DNA of 64,000 bases from Astragalus membranaceus. Lineage: Eukaryota > Streptophyta > Magnoliopsida > Fabales > Fabaceae. The stretch spans positions 28,191,917 to 28,255,916 of the forward strand of contig CM076848.1 of the NCBI GenBank assembly GCA_039519185.1, given 5' to 3'. The notes beneath the pieces were generated by a model, which searched no databases, was not told the origin of the DNA, and saw nothing but the letters and a program-made list of their open reading frames with translations. Within the stretch, counting starts at the first letter, position 1; every line of letters begins with the position of its first letter. Below are positions 46,573 through 58,200 of the stretch, piece by piece. Made by a program: the position numbers and the translations under genes.

Positions 46573-47094
46573 TGTGAAAAAGATGTGCAAGTATACACAG
46601 TCGCAAACAAGTAGTATAAAAGATCGAACCCACAGGGATTGGATTAACTCTTGTAGTTTTAAAGTGTATAAATTAGTGTGAACTATACTACTCACAAATT
46701 GGGATGATGGTGATAAGTAAATAGAATGCAAATAAGTAATAAAATGTAGAGGAAATCAGTTGAGAATGATAGTTGGGATGTTTTCACTAAATAAATCACT
46801 TTTGAGAGTTTTGTGTGTTTATGTGGTGCAGAAGCATTCAGTGCAGCTGCATCAGTACGTGCCTTTCAGCTACTTTCTTCAGAGTTTCGTTACAAGCTTC
46901 CTATGTCTAGGATTGCTAAATAAGTTCACTCATGCCTTTAAAGTACCCACTGTATCACCCTAATGACTATGTTATCTTAAGTCTAGGACTTAACATGGTT
47001 TTAACAAAGTTTTCTTTATTACACAAGTTAACAAAGCCTTCATTAAAACACTCACCCTTATTAGTTCTTGATTTCTAGTTATAAACCATGTCTT
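46573..47094 (-). repeat. Truncated 5' LTR of Athila element B
   Basis: 522 bp closely matching the first 522 bp of 40326-41912, ending in accatgtctt. The next bases match the interior of the Ogre-type solo LTR (39131), with only 2-4 bp of shared sequence at the join. Confidence 0.85.
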
Positions 47095-48352
47095 TGATGA
47101 CTTGTTTAAAAAAAGGACAGATTACACTAAAATAACCATATATGTAATTCTGATTTTGCTTTATTTTATATTATATTTTTTTATTTTTATTTTTTTTGTG
47201 TAAAAAGTATATTTAGTAATAATACAAAAATCCAATTACTAATAGCAAAAATAACGTAAAATCGCCAACAAGCCCAAAATAGCACGTGTGAACGTTAAAA
47301 ATCTAAAAGTGTGCGAAATGACATGTTTTTGGGATTTTTAAGAAAAAAACGGAAAATACCGGTTAAAGTTGGGTGTTGACAGAAAGTATACCCTCATGGT
47401 GCTGTGGACTTATTTGATGAAACTTCAAATACAACTTTCAAGGTTAATGGATAAAGGGTCAAGATGTACTATGGTGAACATGTGGTGAGAAATACAGTCA
47501 CCACCCATCTTCAAAATCTTTAAAACAAGGAGATAGTCAGGCTAAAGACTCTTAAATCAAGCGCTTCTGGGAGACAACCCAAGATTTTGAATTACTAATT
47601 AACAATTTTTTTTGCTTGTTTTTATTTTTTTATGTTTTTCTGTAGGTGCAAAGTGAAGGCAACCTCAATGCCGTAGCATTCAATGCTCTAGCATTGAGAA
47701 ACAAGTGATGCTTCAGCATTATGAGAGGTGCGATGCTCCCGCATTCAGTCATGCAGCATTCCTACTTGATAAAAATATCACTGCCAACACATAGGGGATG
47801 TTAAGGCTAATACTCTGCGCCGTCTCACCTAATTATCCATGTGTTACCTTGTATGCCCTCCACTTAACCTCAACAGTGAATTAACTGTCCCATCACCGCC
47901 CACTAACTCACCTAACCTCTCCTCATTAACTATAAGTTTCCCTCTCACATTTCAAACCATTCCACTCTCCCAAAACCACCGTTCCTCATTTTTTTTCTCT
48001 CTCACCACATAGTCATTCAGCAATTTCAAACTCATCTTCAACCTCGAAAAACCCTAACCTCGAAGAAATCACCCAAAAACACAATGGCAAATAAACAAGC
48101 TGCTACAAAGAATTCTAGGAAATCAACCACTGGTGTTGGAGCATCAAGGCAGAAGATCACCAAGAAAACCATCAATGCCCCTGCATTAGTTCCGAGAGAA
48201 GCAACACATCTCTGGGGAATGGACATGCTACCAGAACGTGGATTCAAACTCACAAAAGCTCATCCCTTATTCACATCCACTGTGGCCAATTTGCATTGGG
48301 AATCATTTGTTCAACACAGAGGATCATATGTAGAACAAGTGGTGCGTGAGTT
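47092..48352 (+). repeat. Segmental duplication, copy 2 (solo LTR end + integrase tail + env start)
   Basis: Homologous to 39127-40308. Solo-LTR piece 47092-47381, then gaaag and the integrase tail (47387 onward), then the leader and the first 90 codons of the env-like ORF. This copy continues into the full ORF. Confidence 0.85.
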
Positions 48353-48935
48353 TTATGCTGGCATCCCAGACCCGAAAGGAGGTAAGCCCTTTCACTACTC
48401 CATACTAAGGAACAGGAGAGTTCATTTTGATCCTAGAAAAATAAATGATGAATATCTGTCAGGATACAATGGACCTAATTTTGAGAATTTGGTAGATAAG
48501 TATGGAAAGAAAGAGATGACTAGAGTTAAGTCTAGGATAGCTGAAAAAGATGCTGAGTGGGAGAAGTTTACAAACACTGAGTTCACCATGAAAAGCAAAT
48601 ACCTTATTAGTGAAGTAGGCAATTGGCTCATGTTCATAGCTGCTTCCCTAATCCTTACATCTCACACATCATCAATCCAAAAAGAAAGACTGATTCTATT
48701 AGATGCTATCTTGACAGAATCCAATATAGATGTTGGGAGGTTGATTGCTAGGGAGATCCTACTTTGTAGAAACAAGAAATCAGGGCATCTTTTCTTCCCA
48801 TGCCTAATTACAAATTTATGTGTGAATGCTGGAGTCTCAATAGATGCAAAGGAGGTTAGAAAATTTCCCCTAGTGCACTGTCTGTTGAGTTTAAGGAGAA
48901 ACCCAAAGTTGCTAAAGAAACTGCCAATACTCTGA
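48084..48935 (+). CDS. Athila env-like ORF, N-terminal part, 283 aa
   Basis: Starts MANKQAATKNSRKSTTG. The body (ESFVQHRGSYVEQVVREFYAGI ... VHFDPRKINDEYLSGYNGP ... MFIAASLILTSHTSSI ... CLITNLCVNAGVSIDAKEV) matches the 'putative plant transposon protein' type domain found downstream of pol in Athila elements. The Athila ORF in this place has been called env-like, but no signal peptide is evident here, so a membrane role is not supported. A frameshift near 48925 ends this frame; the alternative frame continues as FMLQQKAIWKFLKEQYEW. Confidence 0.7.
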   Translation: MANKQAATKNSRKSTTGVGASRQKITKKTINAPALVPREATHLWGMDMLPERGFKLTKAHPLFTSTVANLHWESFVQHRGSYVEQVVREFYAGIPDPKGGKPFHYSILRNRRVHFDPRKINDEYLSGYNGPNFENLVDKYGKKEMTRVKSRIAEKDAEWEKFTNTEFTMKSKYLISEVGNWLMFIAASLILTSHTSSIQKERLILLDAILTESNIDVGRLIAREILLCRNKKSGHLFFPCLITNLCVNAGVSIDAKEVRKFPLVHCLLSLRRNPKLLKKLPIL

Positions 48936-50117
48936 TGCCGCATTTCATGCTCCAGCAAAAGGCTATATGGAAGTTTTTAAAAGAACAATATGAATGGCTG
49001 CAAAAGGCTGCAAGAAATTTCTAATGTTGATACACAGATTGAGGCACCCATCTTTCCAAATTGGGTTCTAGGTGAAGCTATTGATAAAGAGGGAGAGGAA
49101 GTAGTTGAAGAGGAGTTTGTTGAAGAAGAGGAAGTAGAGAAAAAGAAGAAGGCAGAAAAGAAACAGCAGAAAGGGAAAAGGAAATTGTTTGAAGATGAAC
49201 CAGTCTTAAGTTCTTAAGACTTGGAAGATACAAGTGAGGAAGATGAAGTAAGGAAACCTGTGAAGGAAATAGAGAAGGATATTGAGGAGGATGAGATTGA
49301 ATCTAAGGAGGAGAGTGAAAAATCAGAAGGAGATGTGATAATGGAAGAGGCACCAAGGCATAAGTATCAAACCACCACCATTCCACCCACACCACCTGAA
49401 GTCACTAATCAACCATCCACCACAACAATCCACACTTCACCAATCATCCCTCAATCACCAACACCTCAATCCACCCAAAAAGACCAAGAAACAGAAGCCA
49501 CCACCAAAAAACCAACTCCACCACAAACTGAAACTGAAAAACAATCAGAAAAAGAACAACCTACAACAAATGAATCCCCTGTTATTTTGACTAACATTGA
49601 ATCTGTTAGTTTGAAAAGAAATTTGCAGGTCATTGTGGAGGAAACAGGGAATGAAGAAGAGGAAAACACTGAAAAAGAAGGAGAAGCTGGAGAGAAAGAC
49701 ACAGGAGAGAAGCCCCCTGATGATGCACCCCAGCAACAAACTACTGATGCCCCAGCATTCAGTGTTGGAGCATTGCAGCAACAACCTAAGGCAGCAACAT
49801 CTCAAGTCCAAGTTGACCCTGCCCAAGTAGAAGCCACAATGAAGGTAGTCATGGACACTCTAGCTGCCAAGAAGAATGAAGAAATGGCTGCCAAACAACA
49901 ACCATTTGCAGGTACTGTCAAAATTGCTGCTGATGTTACCAAGGAACTTGTTGCTGAGGCGACCAATGCTGAAGCAACCATTGCTGGAGCACTTGATGCT
50001 GGCGCATCTGGTGCTGGAGCATCCAAGAACAAGGGACCAAAAGCAAAGAAGCAGAAGGTGAAGCATGCAACTGTGAGGTCCAACAATAGGATTAAGAGTG
50101 GGGCCACCAAACAGTAA
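48936..50117 (+). pseudogene. C-terminal part of the Athila env-like ORF, frameshifted
   Basis: Continues after the shift: VDTQIEAPIFPNWVLG, a Glu/Lys-rich segment (about 49090-49200), TAA at 49215-49217, then 49221-50117 in the same frame. That part is acidic, then Pro/Thr/Gln-rich, ending in an Ala-rich region with four tandem 5-residue units (about 49964-50023) and a basic tail KAKKQKVKHATVRSNNR. Low complexity suggests a disordered tail; no function is assigned. Confidence 0.62.
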
Positions 50118-50269
50118 ACCACTTTGAATGTTGAATATTAAGTACTTATATTTTGTGATGTTTTTTTGTGAACTAATATTCCTTCCCTATGATCTGCATG
50201 GTAAAAGCAGTGAGGACACTGCTCACCTTTAAGTTGGGGGGAGGAGTTTATAACCTTATATATGGTTAA

Positions 50270-50280
<11 letters not shown>

Positions 50281-50329
<49 letters not shown>
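50281..50329. repeat. (TG)n microsatellite
   Basis: About 24 TG units preceded by a short (TA)n run, in the 3' region of element A. Confidence 0.95.
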
Positions 50330-50331
<2 letters not shown>

Positions 50332-50539
50332 AGTAGTATGTATGTGTTTGTGTTTTTTCTACATGTGTTTTCAATTTGGGATTCTGGTTGTAACTTATAT
50401 TTTTTTGTATTTTTTTGGTAAAAGATGAATTATGGGAAAGGAAATAAAAGGGAATTTCGTGGGTTTATGGAAATGGAAAATATGCTCAACAATAAATACT
50501 ATTTTTTTGTGATTTCTTGTGAAGAAAATGGAATGAAGG

Positions 50540-51440
50540 TAAGGGGCGCCACCTTGTCTAATCCAAGATTAGGATAAACCTATGAATGTGAGGATCACCA
50601 CAAGAAAATGATTTCTTGATAAAGATCAAATAAAATGGTTCAATTCAGAACCTAGAGAGTAGGAACTCAAAACATGGATAAAATCTTTGTTAACTTTTTA
50701 TTAACTCTTACACCTCCTATTTGTAATAAGAAAGGTGTTTGTTGTTACAAATATGGAAGACATAAAGCTAATTTCGAAAATTACAAGTATCCTAGGCTTA
50801 GTCATTCAGATTTTGCAAGGAATCCTAAGCTAGTGTAATAAAAATCAATTACAAACAATATTTCAAGACTAGGAACACAAACACAACTTAATAGGAATTA
50901 CACTCCATAATGCTCCAATAATGAGGTGTTGTAGCATTTATTCATTTGTCTTGTAACTCTTTGGCTTTGATTGTCATGAATGTCTTCATTTGATTGTATT
51001 TATCCCTTTGTTTTGTAACTTCTTAACTTTGTTTGTCATGAATGTCTTCCATTGATTGCAACAATTATTGACTCCATCATCACATATGGAATATGTGACT
51101 CACTACACCACTTAAAGTGGATTAAACACACCAAAAATTAACTAAGTGCATTCTTTCCAAATATCAATTGGTCACATGCAATTTTATTCAATTAGTATAA
51201 AATGACTTAGATGCCTTTTTTTGCTCATGCAACTTGCGCCTCCTCCATAGCTTGTATGACAAGCATGGTTTTGGGTGCAATTACATTTTTTCCCTCAATT
51301 GACATTGTCTTGGTTATGAATTGGACTAAACTTTCTTGGATTCTCCTTACCCTTGCCCTAGTCACTGGACCTCTTAAGCTTTGAAGGGCATCTTGGCGTT
51401 CCATGTCCTCATCATCTATAAATGTGATAGATTAGATAAT
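50540..51440 (-). mobile_element. Fragment of another Gypsy-type element inserted in Athila A
   Basis: Absent from the corresponding place in B. On the minus strand 51420-51225 encodes DEDMERQDALQSLRGPVTRA and RRIQESLVQFITKTM, ending TGA at 51227-51225; this resembles the C-terminal tail of Gypsy polyproteins. What follows (51224-50540) is probably 3' UTR and LTR, ending near a ggcgcc at 50545. Boundaries and family are uncertain. Confidence 0.45.
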
Positions 51441-52283
51441 GTTGTTAGATTAATTACGCTAATTATTTTAATTTTGGGTTTGATATTTTTGAAGCATGAT
51501 CAGCTGAAAATCTTTACAAAAACAAAAACATGTACCTTTTTGAAACTGATTTTTGATGATGATAGAAAAAGAACACAGCAGCCTTGTTTTTACAAAATGA
51601 TCAATTTTATTACTTCAACACTTAAAAGCTGAATTTTAGAAAGGAACTTAACTAATTAGAAAAAATAATCTAATACAAAAGAAATTTATTAGTGAACCAA
51701 GATCAATGCTAAATTTTTACTAAAAATGTAGAATAGCATAAGAATTTAAGTTTGGGGGTGCATCGGTGATATTAAGGCTAAGTATGATAAAGGATAGTAA
51801 AGACAGTGCAATAGGCTTACAAACTATTACAAAATACAATGTCATGCAAAAGCTATCTTTGCCTGAAACAAAAACTGTACCCGTTCCAAAAATGCATGAT
51901 AAAAAGAACAAAAAGAAAAAGAAACATGCAAAAAGGGGTCAGCAATGAGGGCAATATAGCTAAAAATCTCTTCAAAGTAGTTCTCAAACCGGAGCATCCA
52001 ATGCTACAGCAATCAATGCTCCAGCATTACAAGGAGGATATGATGCTCCAGCATCCAGGAAGCCACCAAAATAGAAATCAGCGCTGACCCTGAATTTGAA
52101 ATACTTAATCCAAGCCCTTTGTTGTCTTTGAAGCCTCCCAAATACTTGAGGAAATTGTTAGTCTATTCCACCTTTTTGAGTAAACTATTTCTTTCTAAAG
52201 CTAAGAAAACTTTTTTTGAACTTAGTTAGGAACTGATCTAAACTCAGTAAGCACACACTCACAAATGAGCAGTAATAACGTTG

Positions 52284-54831
52284 AATGTTGTATAATCAAC
52301 ATCATTATAAATATTATAATTATAAAAAATTAATTATCTAATTAAATAAATTATATACCGCATGTTAATCATCTGCGTGGTTTCATGTTTAGAAATCATT
52401 AAATAGTGAACTTGTTATCAATGTTATTGAATACACCTACCTCATTATAAGTTACTAGAAAATCATTCATACGTGCAACTACAAAATCAAAATCTTAGGG
52501 TCAATTAAGGTGCCAATTAAGGTCTAAATTGAGCAGATCAAAATAAATCTCGTAGAATGGGATAAGTGTAAAAAATTAAGGTGTCGCAACTGCCCATCAG
52601 CAATCTCTCTCCAATCATCTCACACCTCTGTTAGTGTTGTGTTAGTCGGTTTTGTGTTAGGTGAAGATGAAGAGAGGGGTTTTGTGTTAGGTGGTGAAGA
52701 TGAAGAGGGTGGGGAACAAGAAAAAAACCCTAATTTTATTTGAGTTTCCCAGTCAACATTTTAAAATACAAAAGAAAATATAAATAATGACGCGACAAAA
52801 CCTCGTAGGACTTCTGTTTGGCACATCATGAAGTGACTCAGAGTTACTAACTAATAGAAAGACCTAAATGAAAAAGTTGATATTTGCAAGGTTTTATTTA
52901 AAAAATATTGCAAAATAAACAAATAGCTCCATTCCATTATTAAACAATTGTTAATAATTATAAAAAAAAAACGACAAAAATTGTTAAAAAAAAATAGATA
53001 TTGTAAAGTGACCTAACGAAATAAATAGCCTTAAGTCCTTTTTTTGGGCTTTGACCAAAGACGGTGGTAAAGGGCAGAATAAACAAATCCACCGACAACG
53101 TTAGCGTAGTAGTACTACTACTTTAGAAGAAAAAAGACTACGGTTAAAATTTTTTACTATGCCACTCCCAATTCATTATAACTTTTATGTATTTTGTTTT
53201 TTGATGAAGAACTTTTATGTATTTATATACTCAACGTTTAATAAAGAAGATTTTGTTAAGTTGTTACTTAAGTTATTTCAATCTTTTGAAATTTAATTTT
53301 CTTCTTATTTAATGTGAAACAACTTTTTTTTGGTTACAAGAGATAAAAAATAAAGCAGCAGGAAACAACTTCTTTTTGAAGTATTGTGAAACTACTTATT
53401 ATGCGATGGAATGAGTAACTATTAATATTAATTATAAAATAAAATGCTTATAAAAAATTATAAAAAAAAATTAATTTATCATTTGGTATATGATGCTCCC
53501 CCTCCATTATTTTTTACTTGTCAATTTTTCTAAGTAGAAGTTTATTCTTTTCTATTTATCATTTTGATATTTAAGGATATCTTAAGAGGAAGAGACTAAT
53601 AATTTTATTAGAATCACTAATATTTATTGATTCTATTAGTTTGCGTAAAAGAACCTTAAAATACAAAAACAACTAAAGAAAAACGGATCCCAAAGTGTTC
53701 GAATGAGATGATTTGTGTCTTTTCCAGTTTTTTTGAAAATACAACGGCGTTAAAACTTTTGAGGGAAAATTTTGCCACAATTTGTAATCTTATCTAGTTC
53801 AAAAGATTAGTCTCTGCAGTTACGCGCATATATTAATAAAAAGAAACGGAAAATGAGGAAGTAATATAACTTGGGAATTTTTGCTTCGCTCACCAATCCA
53901 TGGTTCACCGTATTGAATCTATTGATTATTGAACACAGCACCTCAACACTGGGATCTCGAACGTGACAGTTATCTTTTTTTATTAATTAATTAATGATCA
54001 TCTCTAGAAAAAAGAAAATAGAACGTAAAATAATACTATGCAAAATTGTACCAAAAAAAAAATATATGAATCGCGGATGAGGAGTGAGTGCTAAGCAATT
54101 TTTTTAAAAAATATTTACTCTATAACTAGGAGAAATATTTTTTTAATAATTACTTTATAATTTGGTGAAATTGATGTGAATTTCACCATTTTAAAATACG
54201 ATTCACTAATTTGGAAGAACCTGCCTAAATTTCATCCAGAAGTAAGTGTCGCTAGCACCCATGATGAGTGTATGGATGTATCACCAACTAGCTGTGCATT
54301 TCATGGACTTTGGACTTTGTAGGTCCATGATGAGTGATGATAGTATTATTCTACATTTTGGTGGATTGTTATCAATTCTCGCACGGTTTGGTTCATGCAG
54401 AAAATACTATCTATCACGTGGGTTTGGCATCTAGCCATGTTTATTTCTAGGAAGTGGGTAAGGTAAGATCTGGAATTTGATTCCATTTAATACTACTATA
54501 TGTTTTTTCACAGTGTTTGAAAAAACCATTGAGATCATTCTAGTATTCAAATGTGAAATATGTGATGTGATGACGTTAATTATGACATAATATAGTTTTT
54601 TGGTCCATAAATTTTCAATCCCACTTTGATGTTCGAGACAAAAGATCAGGTCCAACTAATTTGGAATTCGATCGAAATGTACGTAAAACCTGACTCCTAG
54701 TTATGACATGTTAATATTTTACGCACCATTTATAAAATTTGTGTCTAGTTCTGCCTATTCTCATTTTTAAAGTCGATGTGTGTCTAGCTCTCTTATCTTC
54801 TCATTTTTCTCATGTTATTTAGGCTCTGTTT
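52284..54831. other. AT-rich intergenic region, nothing identified
   Basis: No gene, RNA or recognisable repeat family. A ~27-bp direct repeat of ggttttgtgttaggtg with aagatgaagag occurs at about 52648-52707, and poly-A/poly-T runs are scattered. Confidence 0.5.
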
Positions 54832-55013
54832 GGTAAAAAAGTAGCGTGTGGTGGATAAGTTGGTGGATAGTGCATGAGTTATAATAGCAAATAGCAGATA
54901 GCACTTAAACTAGTGGATTTGATTTAACTTATAAATATAGAATGACAATAAAATATTGTTAATTTAATGAATGGTAAATTAGGAATTCAATTAAAATTGT
55001 TGGGGGTAAAAAT

Positions 55014-55290
55014 TGTTGGGGATAAAGACGTGAAAGGGACAAGAAAGGAAGTGGCGGCGCTAGAGGGACAAGAGGAATAAGTAGGGCAATATAAAATTAG
55101 GTAAAAGTTGCACTGAATTTCATAAAGATAGGATTCAGAATTACATGCTACTGACGTCTATATTTATATACAATGAAACAGGCCCAGGCCCATAATTTCG
55201 ACTAGCCCATTAGACTGGCCCATTTCGACTAGGTTTCTAACTACACCTACTATAGTTACAAGCAATAGAATTACAAGGCATATCTCAATA
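55014..55290 (-). repeat. 3' LTR of the young Copia element
   Basis: 277 bp, matches 59576-59851. The gag-pol stop codon (55298-55300) lies within the adjoining purine tract GAATTAGGAGGGAA. Confidence 0.93.
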
Positions 55291-55297
55291 TTCCCTC

Positions 55298-58200
55298 CTA
55301 ATTCACATTGCTGAGCGACATCATCCCAAGCATTGTTCTCAGTTCTTCGAATCTTCCCTTTTGCAATGGCTTGGTCATTGCATCAGCTATCTGAAGCTCC
55401 GAACAGCAATATTCCAGATTCAGCTTCTCATTGTTGACTTGATCACGCAGGAAGTGATATCTGGTTTCTATGTGCTTCGACCTACCATGTGCAACAGGAT
55501 TCTTGGCGAGATCTATCGCAGACTTGTTGTCGATCAACAACTTCATTGCTTCGACCCTGTGCACTCCAATTTCGACCAGTAGCATGCTCAGCCATGATGC
55601 TTGACATGCTGCAAAGGAAGCAGCTACATACTCTGCTTCACAAGAGGACAACGCAACAATACTTTGCTTCTTCGAGCACCAAGAGATGGGTGTCGAACCA
55701 TACATAAAGACATACCCACTTGTGCTTTTTCGATCACTCCTGTCTCCACTCCAGTCGGAGTCAGTGTAGCCAAACACTTCATTACCATTCTTCGACACAC
55801 TCTTGCTAGGGAACAAAATACCATAACTTTGTGTTCCCTTTACATACCTTAGTACTCTTTTTGCAGCTACCATATGAGAGCTTTTCGGCTTCTCCATGAA
55901 TCTGCTGATCATTCCGACACTAAACATAATGTCAGGTCGAGTGTTGCACAAGTACCTTAGGGAGCCCACGATCTGTTTGAACAAGGTGGCATCTACTTCA
56001 ATCCCTTCGTCGTCTTTCGACAGCTTGCTGCTAGTGTCTGATGGTGTCGAAACTTCCTTACAGTTGCTCATGTCGAATCTTTTCAGGATATCAGCTGCAT
56101 ACTTCGACTGGTGCAGGAGTATACCCTTACTTGTCTTGGTAAACTCCATCCCCAAGAAATATGATAGATGTCCCAGATCACTCATTTCAAATTCTGACAT
56201 CATCACTTTCTTGAAGGCTTCGACTTCGACTTCATTGCTGCCAGTTACAAGTAGATCATCTACGTACAGGCACAACAATAACTGAGTCGAAGTTCCATTC
56301 TTCTTCACATATACTCCATGTTCATTAGTGCATCTAGTGAACTTCTGAGCCAAGAGAAATCCATCAATTCTCTTGTTCCACGCTCTTGGAGCTTGCTTGA
56401 GCCCATACAGGGCCTTCTCCAGCTTATAAACCTTGTCTTCTTTACCCTTCGACTCAAAACCAGGTGGTTGAAAAACATATACTTCCTCCTCCAGAGGTCC
56501 ATTCAGAAATGCTGACTTTACATCTAGTTGATGTAGGGGCCAGCCTTTATGACTTGCCAATGCTACTACCAATCTTATGGTTTCGATCCTGGCTACTGGG
56601 GCAAAGACCTCACTGAAATCCAAACCAGGTTTCTGCAGGAACCCTTTGGCTACTAGCCTGGCCTTGTACTTGGCCACTTCTCCATTTGGCTTGACCTTGG
56701 TCTTGAAGACCCACTTCACCCCTATGGCTTTCTTTTCTTTTGGAAGTTCGACTAGCTTCCAAGTATCATTCTTCTCGATTGACTTCAACTCGTCAACCAT
56801 TTCTTCCTTCCACTGCTTGTGACTAAGGGCTTGCTCCAGACTCACTGGTTCTGCTTCTGCCATTAGTGCAAAGTGTGTCAGGTCTCCCTCTGCTGTAATA
56901 GCAGAATCTGGGTAAGTGTCGAATCCTTCTAGTCTTACTGATCTCTGCCTTTCCCTTTGCAACCTTCTTAAAGGTTCGACAGCAATGGGTTCTTCTGGCT
57001 CTTCAGTTTCGACCTCTTCATTCTGATTATCTCGATCAGAGACTTCGTCGAAGTCCATCATTGTAGGTTTCTCACAGCCTTCTTCCCAGTTCCAATGTTT
57101 CGACTCATCTACTACGACATCTCTGCTTTTCACTATTTTTTTCTGCACAGGATCATACAGTTTGTATGCTCCTGTCGAATGATAGCCAACAAGGATCATC
57201 TGTTGTGCTCTATCATCCAGCTTGCTTCTTAGTTGCTCAGGGACATGTCTATAGCATACTGAGCCAATTATTCTGAGATGTTTGACACTTGGCTTTCTTC
57301 CTAGCCAAGCTTCTTCAGGTGTCTTCCCAGTCAATCTCTTTGTGGGACATTTGTTCAGAATGTACACTGCTGTGGCTACAAGTTCTCCCCATAAACTATG
57401 AGGTAGCTTCTTCTCCTTCAACATACTTCTTACCATGTTGAGGATGGTCCTGTTTTTCCTCTCAGCAGTACCATTATGCTGAGGCGTGTAAGGTGCAGTG
57501 ACTTCATGCACAATTCCTTCTTTCTCACAGAATTCGACAAATCCATGAGAATTGTACTCACCACCTCCATCGCTTCTAAGGGTTTTGATTGCACATTCAC
57601 TCTGCTTTTCAATCATTACCTTAAACTTCTTGAATATTTCTAGTACTTCACTCTTCCTTTTGATCAAATACACCCAGGACATTCTAGTGTATTCGTCAAT
57701 GAAGGTGACAAAGTACTTATTCCCTCCTAAGGAACATACTTCGAAAGGACCACAGACATCAGAAAATATCACCTCTAGCTTCTTCTCTGCTCTGCTAGGT
57801 ACTTCTGATTTAAACGAGTTTCTTGGTTGCTTCGACTTGCAACAACTCTCGCAAACTTCGACAGGTACTTTTACTGCAGGCAACCCATGAACCATCTTCT
57901 TTTCATGTAGTTGACTCAAGCTCTTGAAGTTGAGGTGGCCAAATCTTCTGTGCCACTTCCAGTGCTCCTCTTCGACAGTGGTCTGGAGACAATGTTCTTC
58001 GACTACTTGCAATTTGATCTTGAAGGTTCTGTTACTCTGCATTAACACCTTCCGGATCAACTTCTTGGTCGAATCAAACAGGCTGAGACTGTTATCACCC
58101 ATTTCGACGGTGAATTTCTTCTCGATCATCTGCCCAATACTTAGCAGATTGCTCTTCATAGCTGGTACATAAAATACCCCTTGGATGTAGCACCACTTAC

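Larger units (their letters stand above)
40326..47094 (-). mobile_element. Athila-lineage element B, inverted, lacking RT-integrase and env
   Basis: Minus-strand element inside the env-like region of A. 3' LTR 40326-41912, purine-rich tract, internal region 41913-46572 and a truncated 5' LTR 46573-47094. It retains gag and protease; the frame after protease joins directly to the last residues of integrase (43670-43780), so RT, RNase H and most of integrase are deleted, and no env-like ORF is present. Probably a non-autonomous Athila derivative. The 5' LTR is cut at about 47092 and joined to the interior of a solo-LTR copy. Confidence 0.82.
26128..52283 (+). mobile_element. Athila-lineage Gypsy element A, decayed, with nested insertions and lost 3' LTR
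   Basis: Starts TGATAACTC in the 5' LTR (26128) and proceeds through gag, a gag-RNase H deletion fusion, integrase, an env-like ORF and a long 3' non-coding region to about 52283. There the homology to the 3' region of element B (minus strand 42280-42100) stops before the PPT/LTR. No 3' LTR is found. Nested inside: CACTA 26631-32819, Ogre-type solo LTR 37240-39413, Athila B 40326-47094 with an adjoining duplication, and a Gypsy fragment at about 50540-51440. The PBS is missing too: where B has a tRNA-Asp-like PBS, A has a ~36-bp gap after 33816. Confidence 0.8.
50118..52283 (+). other. 3' non-coding region of Athila element A
   Basis: Homologous in pieces to the minus strand of B: the aagttggggggaggag tract (50232-50247), the gaagcatgatcagct segment (51491-51505), the aagtttgggggtg tract (51747-51759) and the caagccctttgttgt segment (about 52110). 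Palindromic units at 52001, 52015 and 52043. The match stops at about 52283, before the expected PPT and 3' LTR. Confidence 0.65.

Noticed and set aside
48084..50117. A true retroviral envelope gene or endogenous virus
   Set aside because: The env-like Athila ORF shows no signal peptide or clear fusion/transmembrane layout here; it matches a plant transposon-protein domain. No viral movement, coat or pararetrovirus motifs were seen in the window.
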